Assembly: GCA_029531795.1 (NCBI GenBank)
Contig: JAPEIS010000013.1
Location: 62,001 to 126,000 of the forward strand
DNA from: Sclerotinia nivalis
Lineage: Eukaryota > Ascomycota > Leotiomycetes > Helotiales > Sclerotiniaceae
DNA: 64,000 bases
Reading direction: 5' to 3'
Shown piece by piece: positions 24,401-35,500 of this stretch. How positions within the stretch are numbered: position 1 is the stretch's first letter; every line of letters starts with the position of its first letter. The position numbers and the translations under genes were made by a program. The notes beneath the pieces are model-generated. The model had not been told where the DNA came from. It saw only the letters and a list, made by a program, of their open reading frames with translations, and searched no databases.

Positions 24401-25539
24401 CTGAGCCCATGGGGATTTAACAGGTGTCGGAGGTCCAGGTGGTTTTGCAACGAGGGTGGGCTTTTCAGGAGCACCCTTAAGAATCAAACCAGCTTTTCCG
24501 GACCCAAGTCGAGGAGCGGGAGCAGCTATCACTTGAGGTGCTGGTGATTTAGATGGTTTTGGTACGGGTTCTGCTTTCTTGATTTCTTTTGCAACCGGCG
24601 CAGGCTCTGGTACAGGTTCGGGGGGTGGAGGAGGTGCATCATCTGCATGTGGTAGAGTAATCTTCGTCCCATCAGTCCACTCAATTGATTCAGGTGCCCA
24701 ATCATCGTCGTCATCGTCGATATCTGCCCAATTTGCTTGTTTACCAGGGTCGTCGGCTTGTAATCTAGTCGCTAAATGAATACCATAACGTTGCTTGAGT
24801 TCTTCATCCGTGAATCGTTTTGGCTCAGGCGGTGCTGCAGCTGTTTTTTTTTTTTTGGTTAGAACATTTCCTATATAAATATAACAATGTGTAACCTACG
24901 TCTGTTTTTGTTCCACACGGCACTCGCATCAGGGGCACCACCAGGTTTTCCGCCATTCGCCGTAGTTGAAGCTCGTGGCGTTGAGTCACGAAGACCACTA
25001 CCTGATTTTGCGACTAACCTAGGTTTCGGTGTAGTTGATGTTGAAGTTGTCAAAGTTGTTGGCGCGGTAGTAGAAACTGTCGCACCTTTATCTCCGACCT
25101 TCGTTGGGGCCACAGCCGTGGAAGCTTTCGATGCCAAAAATGTCTTATTTACTGAAACTGCCTTGAAAGAAGGGACTGGTTTCTTGACGGTCGAGGCCGA
25201 TCGATCATGACCACCTTTTTCGTCACCAATTTTCGAGGTTTCCGCTTTCGTAGCTTCAGTATCTGATCCTCCATTAATACTGACCTCCGCCGAGATATTG
25301 TTGGGTTCGAGAAGATCTGAATATTGTTTACTTCCATCTTTATCGGTACTGGTTCCATCTATAGAGGGAGTTTGTTCGGAGGGGACATCTTGACTCTTGG
25401 TTTCAGTAGTGTTCTGGGCGCATGTCAGCATTTTTCGATCAACTGCAAGGGACCATCCAAAATAAAGACTAACCAGCTCATGATCAGGAGTTATAGATGG
25501 CGTCGCGAAGTTCTCAGAAGTGGCTTCAGTTGCCATCAT
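21485..25539 (-). CDS. Large low-complexity protein with C-terminal RGG repeats, function unknown
   Basis: Not assigned to a named family. Exons 25539-25474, 25413-24900 and 24840-21485; 1311 residues. The first intron is 60 nt and frame-neutral, but it has a GTTAGT donor, TGCTGAC branch point and CCCAG acceptor. The second intron has a GTAGGT donor and an A14/CAG acceptor. The protein is Ser/Thr/Pro/Gln-rich throughout. Conserved-looking islands: 'PPEPKRFTDEELKQRYGIH' followed by an acidic 'WADIDDDDDDWAPESIEW' (~residues 195-250), a charged helix 'RRTRELAIKRRQEAEAKEEA' near the middle, and two Tyr/Glu-rich stretches ('RKALARSVWGGVPDRISQED'). The C-terminus carries RGRGG/GGRG repeats. RGG plus disordered composition suggests RNA binding or an mRNP role; this is inference. 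Confidence 0.75.
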
Positions 25540-26809
25540 ACGTCTTCAAAGTGTTTATTTGGTTGTCGAAGTATTTGCGCATGCGTTGATCCGATCGTAC
25601 TTCGTGACTGTACAAGCTTTCTAAACCTTGAATACCTATGTAAATATGGTGGGGGGGGATTTCGTTTTCGTAAATATGAGGTTGAGTTGCGACAATAAGG
25701 GAAAGTATCTTAAATTAAGATTTTCGCAATATCTTGGGTATCTAAAATTCGGAAGAGGAGAAGATGAAAGGAATCAACGGGGGGAAGTATTGAAGTTTGA
25801 TTTGTATTCTTGAAGGAGAGTTCAACAATACGGACACTATTATGGTCGAAGTTTAAGGTACAGGGCCATTCAAATTTGATTCTAACCCAATTAGGTTAAA
25901 ATTAGACGTTTAGCGTTTAAATTACCTCAAGGCTGAATTTCACTTCAATGTGTAATGAAATGTTGTGTATCAATCATACCTAGCTTTATGATTTCTTTGT
26001 TTTTGTTTGATATCATTACATCTATAATATAAAGACCTAAATATAAATTGATACAACACCTATTGAATTGACAAATGAACATATTTTTAATTGATTCTTC
26101 AACTTGTCAATTTTACTACTTGGCTGTGTTTGAAAACTATCAACAAGTCTAGATAATTTCTATATTGATATTGTGACTCCAAAGTTGCAAGATACTCACA
26201 GTCACAGCACAGCTACATCGGCTTGTTCTACCAAACGCGAAACGTGAAGGTGAGACAAACTCGGGGTGACACATACGACTGTTACAATGCGAAAAGTAAG
26301 CAGCGAGTGGATTTTCGTGATGTAGCAGGGAATATATCTCAACTCATTTCCCACTGTCCATTGGCACAAAACCTTTCGATTCGACCATTCGCGGAATGCA
26401 TCGTTGAATGATTATGATAGCAAGGGTATGAAAGGAAAGAATTGGCGCGGCCTACCACATTTTTAACGTGATTTACTACCTCTGAAAGCCCGTGTATCTT
26501 GGATGAAGATGAAGAAAACATGCAGCAATTCGTTTTAAATGGACTATATGGAGTAGCCATCTCCCTTATGATGAACATGCTCTGGAACTAAAAGCGTATT
26601 GATGAGCTGGACGGGTCATGCCTCATAATCATTGTTGGGAGTGCCTCAGGGCCCAAATTGCATCACACCAACTTTACGACCATAACGCATAGAACCCAAC
26701 CAACAACTTGACTGGTATTCATCTACTCTTTCCCTTATTTACACCCAAGTAACACAATGCCGCGTATGCTATTCTTCCCCGCCCGCTTCCTCTCTCCTAA
26801 ACCATCCAT
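25540..26809. other. Intergenic region
   Basis: About 1.27 kb between the RGG gene promoter and the 3' end of the ATP synthase gene. AT-rich centre around 25860-26160. Nothing supported. Confidence 0.4.
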
Positions 26810-27347
26810 CTAGTGAGCATTGTTCTTGTGGTGACCTATCCCAGTCTTGTTAGTTGTCTATTAACTCACGCAAGCCCAAAAATTTCATCACTTACGCAAG
26901 TGGAAGTAGTAGTTCTGAGCATAACCAATACCAACCAAAAAGACCAAGGCGTGAATGATAGGTGTAGCTGAGGGGTTCTTTCCAAAGTACTTGGCTTGGT
27001 ATCTGCCCAACAATCCCTTGGCCTTGACCTCTGGTGCTGGTCCTCGGGGAAGTTTCTCGTAGAAGCTAACTACACGTTGCATACGGGCAGCATCTTTGGC
27101 AGCACCAAGTCCCTGTTTGGTTGTTAGAGGTGGTATTTGTGCGGTTTGTATTTCGGTATTTGCGGTGGAAGACGAAAGCTCGAGCCGTAGACAAATGCGA
27201 ATCTTTGCGGAGAATTACAACTTACAGATGGAGAGGCAACCTATTATCGAGTTAGTTCCATGTGTAAGTGAGGAGTGTAGAGGGGTATAAAAGATATACC
27301 TTGGGAGGGATGAGGGTAGAAAGAGCTCTGCGTGTAACGAAACTCAT
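26810..27347 (-). CDS. atp17: Mitochondrial F1Fo ATP synthase subunit f (Atp17)
   Basis: Small Fo membrane subunit of complex V, inner mitochondrial membrane. Four exons: 27347-27300 (48 nt), 27240-27226 (15 nt), 27112-26896 (217 nt) and 26835-26810 (26 nt); 101 residues. N-terminus MSFVTRRALSTLIPPK is joined to the 5-residue microexon VASPS, then 'GLGAAKDAARMQRVVSFYEK'. The subunit f core includes 'GLLGRYQAKYFGKNPSATP', and a single membrane span 'IIHALVFLVGIGYAQNYYF'. The final exon supplies HHKNNAH after HLR, as in fungal Atp17; without it the frame would end at LRK. Every junction has GT/AG and phase agreement. It is divergent from the complex I NDUFS4 gene 271 bp away. Confidence 0.92.
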
Positions 27348-27618
27348 CTTGATGACTACCACATCAAATCAGCCCATTGATCGTCGCGCAATAACCAATA
27401 TAGTTCATTAATAATTCCCACAATAACACATACCTTTTCTGACGTCGTGATGAAATCTAGGAACGATGGGATAGATTGTTGTCTTCAATCTTCCCTCAAA
27501 TCTCGTTCCGAAAGCCTCCACTAGTGTGCTTACATAAGCGTTCCCCGGAGCCTCAACATGGAACCTCCAAATCAAAGATGCAATAACTTTCCCCTCGTTA
27601 CAATCTACTATACACAAA
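27348..27618. promoter_or_regulatory. Bidirectional promoter between Atp17 and NDUFS4
   Basis: 271 bp separate the start codons of two divergently transcribed OXPHOS genes. A CCAAT box lies at 27395-27399 (plus strand), 48 bp from the Atp17 start. A TGACGTC half-palindrome (CREB/ATF-like) lies at 27440-27446. CCAAT is the known target of the HAP complex that controls respiratory genes in fungi; its use here is inference. Confidence 0.6.
27395..27399 (+). promoter_or_regulatory. CCAAT box
   Basis: Exact CCAAT within the shared Atp17/NDUFS4 promoter. A five-base match occurs often by chance, so its meaning comes only from position and from the HAP complex's known role in respiratory gene control. 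Confidence 0.4.
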
Positions 27619-28456
27619 ATGTCACTTCTTCGTCCTTCAATCGCAGGGCGATTACTGCGCACTGCAGGTCCTACTGGACTGCGCTCTGTACCAAATGGCG
27701 CGAGGTACGAGCAGACATATTCAGGTGTCCCTCTTACACCTTCAAACATGTCACAACCTAAACATTCTATCGGGGAATCATCTATGATCAATCACCCACA
27801 ATCAAAGGACAAGTTGGCCAAGCATAACCAACCAGATTACGGAGTGGAGGTTGATCAAGCTGCTTCGTGAGTTTTCCTGAGGGGGGCACAACGACAAATT
27901 GGGCACTCGGAAATAAGGATGGACTACAGTACTGATGGGAAATTGCCAGATTATTCACACCGATCCCAAAGCGTGTTATGAATGGTAGCGAAGATGGAGA
28001 TGTCTTACCCGCTGCAGTTTTATCTGGTGCTCCTGTCGAGTTGCAAGCTCGGACAGTCCGGTACGTTCGCTATCTACATTCAACCTAACTCGACGATAGC
28101 CCCATTGTCTAGTATCCCGAACAAACAACTAATTGGCCTCTTCTAGCATCTACCGACCTGCTAAGACTGCCACACAATCCGGTGACTGGCACGGTCATCA
28201 CTGGCGCATGGACTGGGATATTTTGTCCAAGGGTCACCGTTGGGAGAATCCTCTTATGGGTTGGCAATCATCCGCCGATTTCATGCAAGGCACACACATA
28301 AACTTCAAAACCAAAGAGGATGCTATCAGATTTGCGGAGAAGCAAGGTTATGAATTTTTTGTTCAAGAGCCAAATGAGAGGAAAATGGCACCTAAGGCAT
28401 ACGCAAATAACTTTTTATGGAGTGCTAAGAAGTTGAAGCACATCAGGACGAAGTAG
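27619..28456 (+). CDS. NADH:ubiquinone oxidoreductase NDUFS4-like subunit (21/18 kDa)
   Basis: Accessory subunit of the complex I N-module at the matrix side. Exons 27619-27866, 27950-28060 and 28147-28456; 222 residues. The N-terminus ([17 protein letters not shown]...) is Arg/Leu/Ser-rich without acids, a mitochondrial presequence. The NDUFS4 fold runs from '[20 protein letters not shown]' through '[20 protein letters not shown]', '[11 protein letters not shown]', '[20 protein letters not shown]' and 'YANNFLWS' to 'LKHIRTK'. Both junctions restore conserved residues (QAAS|LFTPIP, TVR|IYRPA). Divergent from Atp17. Confidence 0.93.
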
Positions 28457-30592
28457 AGAGTGTTTGAGGATGAACGGGGGGATTCAGGCGGGGAAGGAGA
28501 TTGTACATATCTGGATGAGCGAGGCAGACATACCTAGCTGCTTGTATTGAAGATGCATTCACGATTGAAGTTCTTTATTGCTTGGTAAAGCGCGGCCCAA
28601 ACGCATGCTCTGATGCAAGTACATGAGTAATTGTGAACTTGGCAGCAATTTTCGTTCAATCCCATCCACATTTCCCAAAATTCCATATCATCCTAGTTGC
28701 CAAGTTGAGTTCTTTGAGCCTCTTTATCTCCCTAGCGTTATTCCGCAGCTCTCTTCCACCCAATGCTATTACTCCCTCGTGACATGTCTCTGGGTCTCTA
28801 GCCACGGTAAGCGTACTTCTCCTACCCTTCTAAGACTCCAGATTCATCGATATTGAGATTCCGCGGGAAGACCTTGTCCTATCCAGGGCTACTATTTCTA
28901 CTTTGACCTTAATACAGCCACTGGATACCTAAGTACCGCGAGAAAACACCATTTTAAACCAAAGTCACACGAAAGTTCAACTACTTCGCCACAAAAAGTT
29001 TTATTACATATCGCATCCCCTTCCCCTTCCTCTTTCCAACCATCTATCTCAACCTCTCTCAACCATCTGAAATACTCCAAATGCTAAAGACCATTTAATC
29101 AGAAGCCAAACTTTTCTTTCACCAAGAAATCAAATGTTTAGGATAAGTAATCAATTTATAATATCTTTCAAACACGAGATTGATGGTTTCGGCTCTTTCA
29201 ACTGGGAAAATAAGAGTTCACTCAAGCGATGAAGTCTATCAACACATACTAGGTAGGTAAAATCATCTATCGTTTTGTTGCATATCGCATCTAGAAAGAG
29301 ATACATTTTCCAAGCCCTTATATAACCACTCTCAAGCCATTCGCTTCTTAAATAATTTCTAATGATAAATTAGAAAAAGCAACTTTATGATTCTACTCAA
29401 GGATTAAAACGGACAGATGAATATTCGAGGAGTTAGTCAATTCCAAAGAGAAAACTTCTAGTTTTAGAACATCAGAAGTATAAGACAACATTTTCAACAA
29501 TATACATCAAATTATCCATCTCTCAAATCTATACCGAACTTAGTATACATTATTAGAAGATGCAAAATTAATTTTCACATAAATTTCAAATGAAAATAAT
29601 GCATACTGGTTTTATATGATATTTCGAATAGGAGACGGAGGTTTGAGGGAAAGAAAGAAAGGGCTGGGCCTGATGAATATAGATTCCGGGGCTGGGTTTG
29701 AGATCTGACTCGGTGTTTCGTTTTGTGGGTGTAGGTCTAGGATTAAATATATAGATTAAGTTGTTAAGATAGGGTTATTCTCGAAGATACATGTGCTGCT
29801 GGGAACTGTTGAGATGAGCACTCGAAAGGGTTGAATGGTATGAGATTATATAAGGCTAGCTATGCTTTTGAGATGCATAGGGTCATGCGTTGGAATTGTG
29901 GATTTGGCTATGATATGATATGAATTGATAGGGTGATCTTGCATTCGCCCGAACGATAAAATACGTCTTTAATGTTCAACATGCGGTTGCAAATTGACGG
30001 GAGTACTTCGGACACCCGAGATTACAGTAGTAGAATTTAGGAGGTATGCTCGAGTATGTGAGCACTTCATCTCTAGTGATATCAAATGCGTAATTGTATT
30101 GCTTTGAATGGCCCTGTGCAATTGAAGTAGCATTGTTCGTTCTTCGAGAGAAATTGTCGCCAGCTAAGATGAGTTTCCATCTGAGTTATCAAATCAAATT
30201 CCGGATGTTTTGGCCCTTGTTGTAAATTTAGAGAATGGCATTAAAATTTTTGGGCGCCGAACATTTCGATGTTCCTGAACTAATTGTACTTTCAAAATAT
30301 TTATAAGCGGAGCCTGAAAGGTAGTTTCTGTTGAAAGTCATCTGGTATTCAAAGCCTGAAATTCATATTTCCCAGACGTCTCAATACAATCGAAAAGCCT
30401 TCCCTGAATTTGTAGGACTCGAACACTTGATTATTCCACGCTCTTCTGAACATTTTGCACTATCTTTGCCGAAGGCTCTGGTGTCATACCTCGTTATTCA
30501 TTAACTTTTGAACCACCATCTATTCATACAATCCATAATGCATTCCTCAGCCCTCATAAAACAGTCAACACGGCTAGATCATCATACCGAAA
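28457..30592. other. Long gene-free AT-rich region
   Basis: About 2.1 kb between the 3' ends of NDUFS4 and the unknown minus-strand gene. Especially A+T-rich from 29100 to 29600. No ORF with protein-like composition, tRNA or obvious repeat unit was recognised. Confidence 0.45.
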
Positions 30593-31723
30593 TCATAATA
30601 CAAAATCGATCCCAGACTCAGCATCCCTGAAAAACAACTCATGAACACCCATTCTTTCCTTCACCAACCCCGCATTCCATCCCTCAACCCACATCGCCTG
30701 ATACTCTTTCTTCCACCACGACTCCATATGCGGAAGGTGCATCTCAACCCTAATCTTGACGGCGTTTTCACTGTCCAAGGCAAACTCCAAGAATGGGTGC
30801 AACCACTTAAACTCAAATTGTCCATTACCACCAGTCTCAAACCATGTATGCGAAAAGTGTTTGACCTTAATGATGACAGTAAGGTGATTGAGAACTTTGC
30901 AATGCTCAAGAAATGTGCTAATGCGGTAGACCTCCTTAGTGAGGGTTTTGATGCACCAATCTGATTGTGTATCTACTCCCTTTGGCAAAAATGTATCGAC
31001 CGAAAGCTCGATAGCCCATTTTGTGACGAAATTTCGGAATGCTGGGAACAATCGTATGGCTCGGGTTGTATGGAGTGGCGGGATATATGTTTCAAAAGGT
31101 CCTTTGAGGGCGAGGAGTGCTGTGAGCTGGTTATAAAACAATGGTCGTAGTTCATTGTAAATTTCCTTATTGGCGAGAAGTAGGGAGAGAACTAGTGGAA
31201 CACAGTAACTTTGTGGTGCATCTATAACCATTTCGTTCGTACCGAGGATGTTGAAGATGACTGTGGCTTCGGTGGAAAGTGGTCTAGGGGCACATTCGGG
31301 GCAGAAACATTGGCGGATTCGAGAGTCCATATAATGGTTGTAAATGCGCTCGCGAATCTTAGGTTTAAGGGAAAGAAAGCGCTCAAACTTGTCCAAAGCC
31401 TTGTCGGACATTTCGTGGTTAGAAGGGATCAGTTCAGCATTTGCCTGGTGGTGAATGGGAGGCTTGATTTTATCATCACTCCCCGTCAACAGCTCATTGA
31501 TGGGAGGAAATGCTGAATTGGTATAATCTGCCCTGAAACTTGTAGCTTTTTCGACCCGTTGGCTAGTCCTAACCCTAACATGGCGGCCTTGCAAATTTAT
31601 AATGGTTGTTTGCGCATTGACTGTGTGGTGGGTTGTAGATTTTGTGCCAAGTTGAGAGATCAAGGAAGAGATCAATGTCGCATCCTCATTTTCTCTATCG
31701 AGAGCGTGCGTAGAAAGAGACAT
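30593..31723 (-). CDS. Fungal hypothetical protein, F-box/2EXR-like character
   Basis: Single-exon ORF of 376 residues. No enzyme motif was recognised. Residues ~112-215 have the pattern of the large fungal '2EXR/F-box-like' group: 'FLSLKPKIRERIYNHYM' (leucine-rich opening helix), 'STEATVIFNIL' and 'LLLANKEIYNELRPLFYNQL'. In those proteins L..LP.EIR..IY and I..E..P.FY are typical. The C-terminal half is a mix of helices and strands with 'FRNFVTKWAIELS' and 'HLTVIIKVKHFSHTWF'. Start MSLSTHALDRE is the first in-frame ATG. Such genes are often lineage-specific and expanded. Function unknown. Confidence 0.65.
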   Translation of the reverse strand: MSLSTHALDRENEDATLISSLISQLGTKSTTHHTVNAQTTIINLQGRHVRVRTSQRVEKATSFRADYTNSAFPPINELLTGSDDKIKPPIHHQANAELIPSNHEMSDKALDKFERFLSLKPKIRERIYNHYMDSRIRQCFCPECAPRPLSTEATVIFNILGTNEMVIDAPQSYCVPLVLSLLLANKEIYNELRPLFYNQLTALLALKGPFETYIPPLHTTRAIRLFPAFRNFVTKWAIELSVDTFLPKGVDTQSDWCIKTLTKEVYRISTFLEHCKVLNHLTVIIKVKHFSHTWFETGGNGQFEFKWLHPFLEFALDSENAVKIRVEMHLPHMESWWKKEYQAMWVEGWNAGLVKERMGVHELFFRDAESGIDFVL

Positions 31724-32581
31724 TGCGATCCCTCAATTGCCAGAGACAAGCATCAAGGGTAGAGAAAGATTGATACAAAGGATACAATTGGTGATGTTGT
31801 AATAAGAAGGAAAATTTAAGAAAATAATTCACCTTGTTAAATTGATTACCTAGTGGTAATTGCAGAGAGACGGATCGGATCAACCCGAACCACCGAGCCT
31901 TCAACCAGAGTCTCAAAATCATTGTTGTTAGTTTTCAGAACCATACATTATTCCTTTTTGGTTCGCAAACAATATGAGGATGCATATCAGCTGTGGGATA
32001 ACAAGATACACCTTGAAGTTCTCATTATGAACACTTAAGTTATTCATAGAACTAGTTGCAATGTTAGATACCCCTCAATATCTACCTTGCTTTTAGGAAT
32101 AGAATGGAAGACTAGTAAGAAACTAGACTTGGTTGCTGTCATTGCTCTTGAACAACGCCCCCTCATACTTCCACCCAGAAAATCCTTCTCAAGGACCCCC
32201 TGAGACACAGCACAAATGGAACAACCCCACAAAGATAGAAGGTAATCCAAGAGTCACAGATTGGGATCACTATATCATCCTGTATCCTCTTTTATTGCTC
32301 ATCAAAAGATAATCTAGGAACTTTCCTAAATACAGATGCTTACACCCACAAGGATTTATCTGCAAAGAAGCGGTCAAAGGATATATCCAAATGATTCGCT
32401 CTGGGAGTTGACGAAGTGAGGTGTGGCAGGAAGTGAAGTGAAGTTTAAAATATTGTTGCGCTTGGCGCTTGTGAATGTCAATATTACATAAGCAAGATAA
32501 CTTAAGCGCGCCTAGGCATCTAATTGATCGCTGAATCTCAAAAGATTTATTGACAAGCAGCAATACCTTGCCATCTTCGAA
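31724..32581. other. Divergent intergenic region upstream of Prp22
   Basis: About 860 bases, carrying the promoters of the unknown minus-strand gene and of the helicase. No supported ORF. Confidence 0.4.
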
Positions 32582-35500
32582 ATGGACGACCTCGAGTCCC
32601 TCGAAATTCTTTCTTTGGTTCAGAGAGTGGCTTCTGAATTGCAGAACCATCTTGGAATTAGTGATAAAACCCTCGCCGAGTTCGTTATTGCGCAACATGC
32701 AGAATGCAGTTCTCTCGAAGAATTTCAGAAGAAGCTCGAGGCGATGGGCGCAGACTTTCCCCAAAGTTTAATCGAAAGTGTGGATCGCCTGGTTTTAACG
32801 ATGCACCCGAAGTTCAAAGGTGGCAAAGGTAGAAATGGTGCGTCGGCTGAAAATGGGAATAGTAAAGTCGAAGAGAAAACGAAGGTCTTTAAAGGTTTGG
32901 CATTACCTGACAAGGAACCGGCATGGCAGGACTTTGATGAAACTACGAATGGTCACGCGATAAATGGAACTGATGCGATTGATGATACCCTTGCATTGTT
33001 AGAAGGTTTAGCACCAAAGGCGCAAACGGAGAAAGTTGTGAGAACAAGCAGAAAACGAAGCAGGAGCCCAGACCAAGATTATGATAGAGGACGAAGTCGC
33101 AAAGATAGGCACAGATCTAGATCGAGGTCCAGAGAAGAGCCAAGGAGGCGGCGGAAGCACGAACACGAGGAAGATGAATTTGGGAGAACGAGAAAGAGTC
33201 ACAAAAGTAGCAGGAGGAAAAGAGAAGACGACGATTATTACAAACGACCTCTCACTCCCGAAATTGATGACGAGGTTATTTTATATAAGATTTATGATGG
33301 TCATGTCACTGGTGTGAAGGATTTTGGAGCTTTCGTTAATATACACGGTGTAAAAGGAAAGGTCGATGGACTTGTGCATGTTTCTGCATTAGTGGAAGGG
33401 CAACGGATAAATCATCCATCGGATCTAGTTTCGCGGAGCCAACCTGTAAAGGTCAAAGTCATTAAAATCGAGGGTAGTAGAATTGGACTTTCAATGAAGG
33501 ATGTTGACCAGGATACTGGAGAGGATTTGTCTCCCCAAGATAGGATACAATCTGGAGCTAATAGTGCTCCTCTTGGTGGTAAAAACGAGTATGGTTTGAT
33601 TGATGAGCCTGTACCGGTTTTCGAAGGAGAAATGTCGCGGAATTCGAGGAAGAACAAGAAGAGAATGACATCTCCTGAAAGATGGGAGATTCGACAATTG
33701 ATCGCATCCGGCGTGGTGAAAGCATCGGATTATCCGGATCTAGATGAGGATTATAATGCGACATTGAACGGTGAAGGGGAAATGGAGCTCGAAGAAGACG
33801 TTGATATCGAGATTCGAGAAGAAGAGCCCCCTTTCTTAACTGGACAAACGAAGCAGTCATTAGAGTTGTCGCCCATCAGAGTCGTGAAAGCTCCTGATGG
33901 TTCACTTAATCGCGCTGCTATGGCAGGTACAACTCTAGCCAAAGACCGAAGAGAGTTGAAACAGCAAGAAGCGCAAGACAAAGCTACGGAAGATGGAGCG
34001 AAGGTTGATCTTTCGGCACAATGGAATGACCCGATGGTAAACCCAGACCAGAGACAGTTTGCCAGTGATCTTAGAACTGTCAAACAACAGGCACCTACCG
34101 ATATTGTACCTGCCTGGAAGAAGGCGACTCAGAATAAGAATGAACCTCTAGGTCGCCGCACGGATATGTCCATCAAAGATCAAAGAGAGTCACTTCCAGT
34201 ATTCAGGTTCCGGTCTGAGCTGATTAAGGCTGTTCATGAGAATCAACTTTTGATCGTAGTTGGTGACACTGGTTCAGGAAAGACGACACAATTAACTCAG
34301 TATTTGGCGGAGGCGGGCTTTGCTAACGATGGCATAATTGGTTGTACTCAACCTCGTCGTGTTGCTGCTATGTCAGTTGCAAAGCGTGTGGCAGAAGAAG
34401 TTGGGTGCGAGCTCGGTCAAGAGGTTGGATACACTATTCGATTCGAAGATTGTACTAGTCCAGCCACGAAGATCAAGTACATGACAGACGGAATGTTGCA
34501 GAGAGAAGTATTGATGGATCCTGACTTAAAACGATATTCGGTCATCATGTTGGACGAGGCTCACGAACGTACCATCTCTACAGATGTTCTTTTTGCATTA
34601 CTGAAGAAAACGATCAAACGTCGGCCGGATTTGAAGATTATTGTCACATCTGCTACTCTTGATGCTGATAAATTTTCGTCGTATTTTAACGAATGCCCCA
34701 TTTTTTCTATTCCTGGTCGAACATTTCCTGTGGAGGTCATGTATTCAAGAGAGCCAGAGTCTGATTATCTTGATGCTGCTCTGGTTACGGTTATGCAAAT
34801 TCATTTGACAGAACCTCCAGGAGATATCTTACTCTTCTTAACAGGTAGTGAGGAGATTGACACGTCTTGCGAAATCCTCTACGAACGTATGAAAGCACTT
34901 GGCCCAAGTGTTCCCGAGTTAATCATTCTTCCTGTCTATGCCTCGTTGCCCACAGAATTGCAGAGTAAAATCTTCGACCCTGCACCTCCTGGAGCTCGAA
35001 AGGTGGTAATTGCCACCAATATCGCCGAAACTTCTATTACTATTGATCACATCTATTATGTTATTGATCCAGGATTCGTCAAGCAGAATGCTTACGACCC
35101 AAAGCTTGGTATGGATTCGTTGATAGTTACGCCCATTTCCCAAGCGCAGGCCAAACAACGTGCTGGACGTGCTGGAAGAACAGGTCCTGGAAAATGTTTC
35201 CGTCTTTACACAGAAGCCGCTTTTCAATCCGAGATGTTGCCTACTAGCATACCGGAAATTCAGAGGCAGAATTTATCTACGACTATTTTGATGTTGAAGG
35301 CTATGGGCATCAATGATTTATTACATTTTGACTTCATGGATCCACCTCCAACAAATACTATGTTGACAGCCTTAGAAGAATTATATGCACTTTCAGCGTT
35401 AGATGATGAAGGCCTTCTCACTCGTTTGGGTCGTAAGATGGCCGATTTTCCTATGGAGCCATCTCTCTCAAAAGTTCTTATTGCAGCAGTTGATCTCGGC

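Noticed and set aside
26250..26300. Possible 5S rRNA start (ACATACGAC at 26271)
   Set aside because: Only the first nine bases agree; the following internal control region of fungal 5S rRNA is absent.
28457..30592. Transposon remnant in the 2.1 kb gene-free stretch
   Set aside because: No terminal repeats, no transposase or reverse transcriptase fragments in six frames; simply AT-rich.
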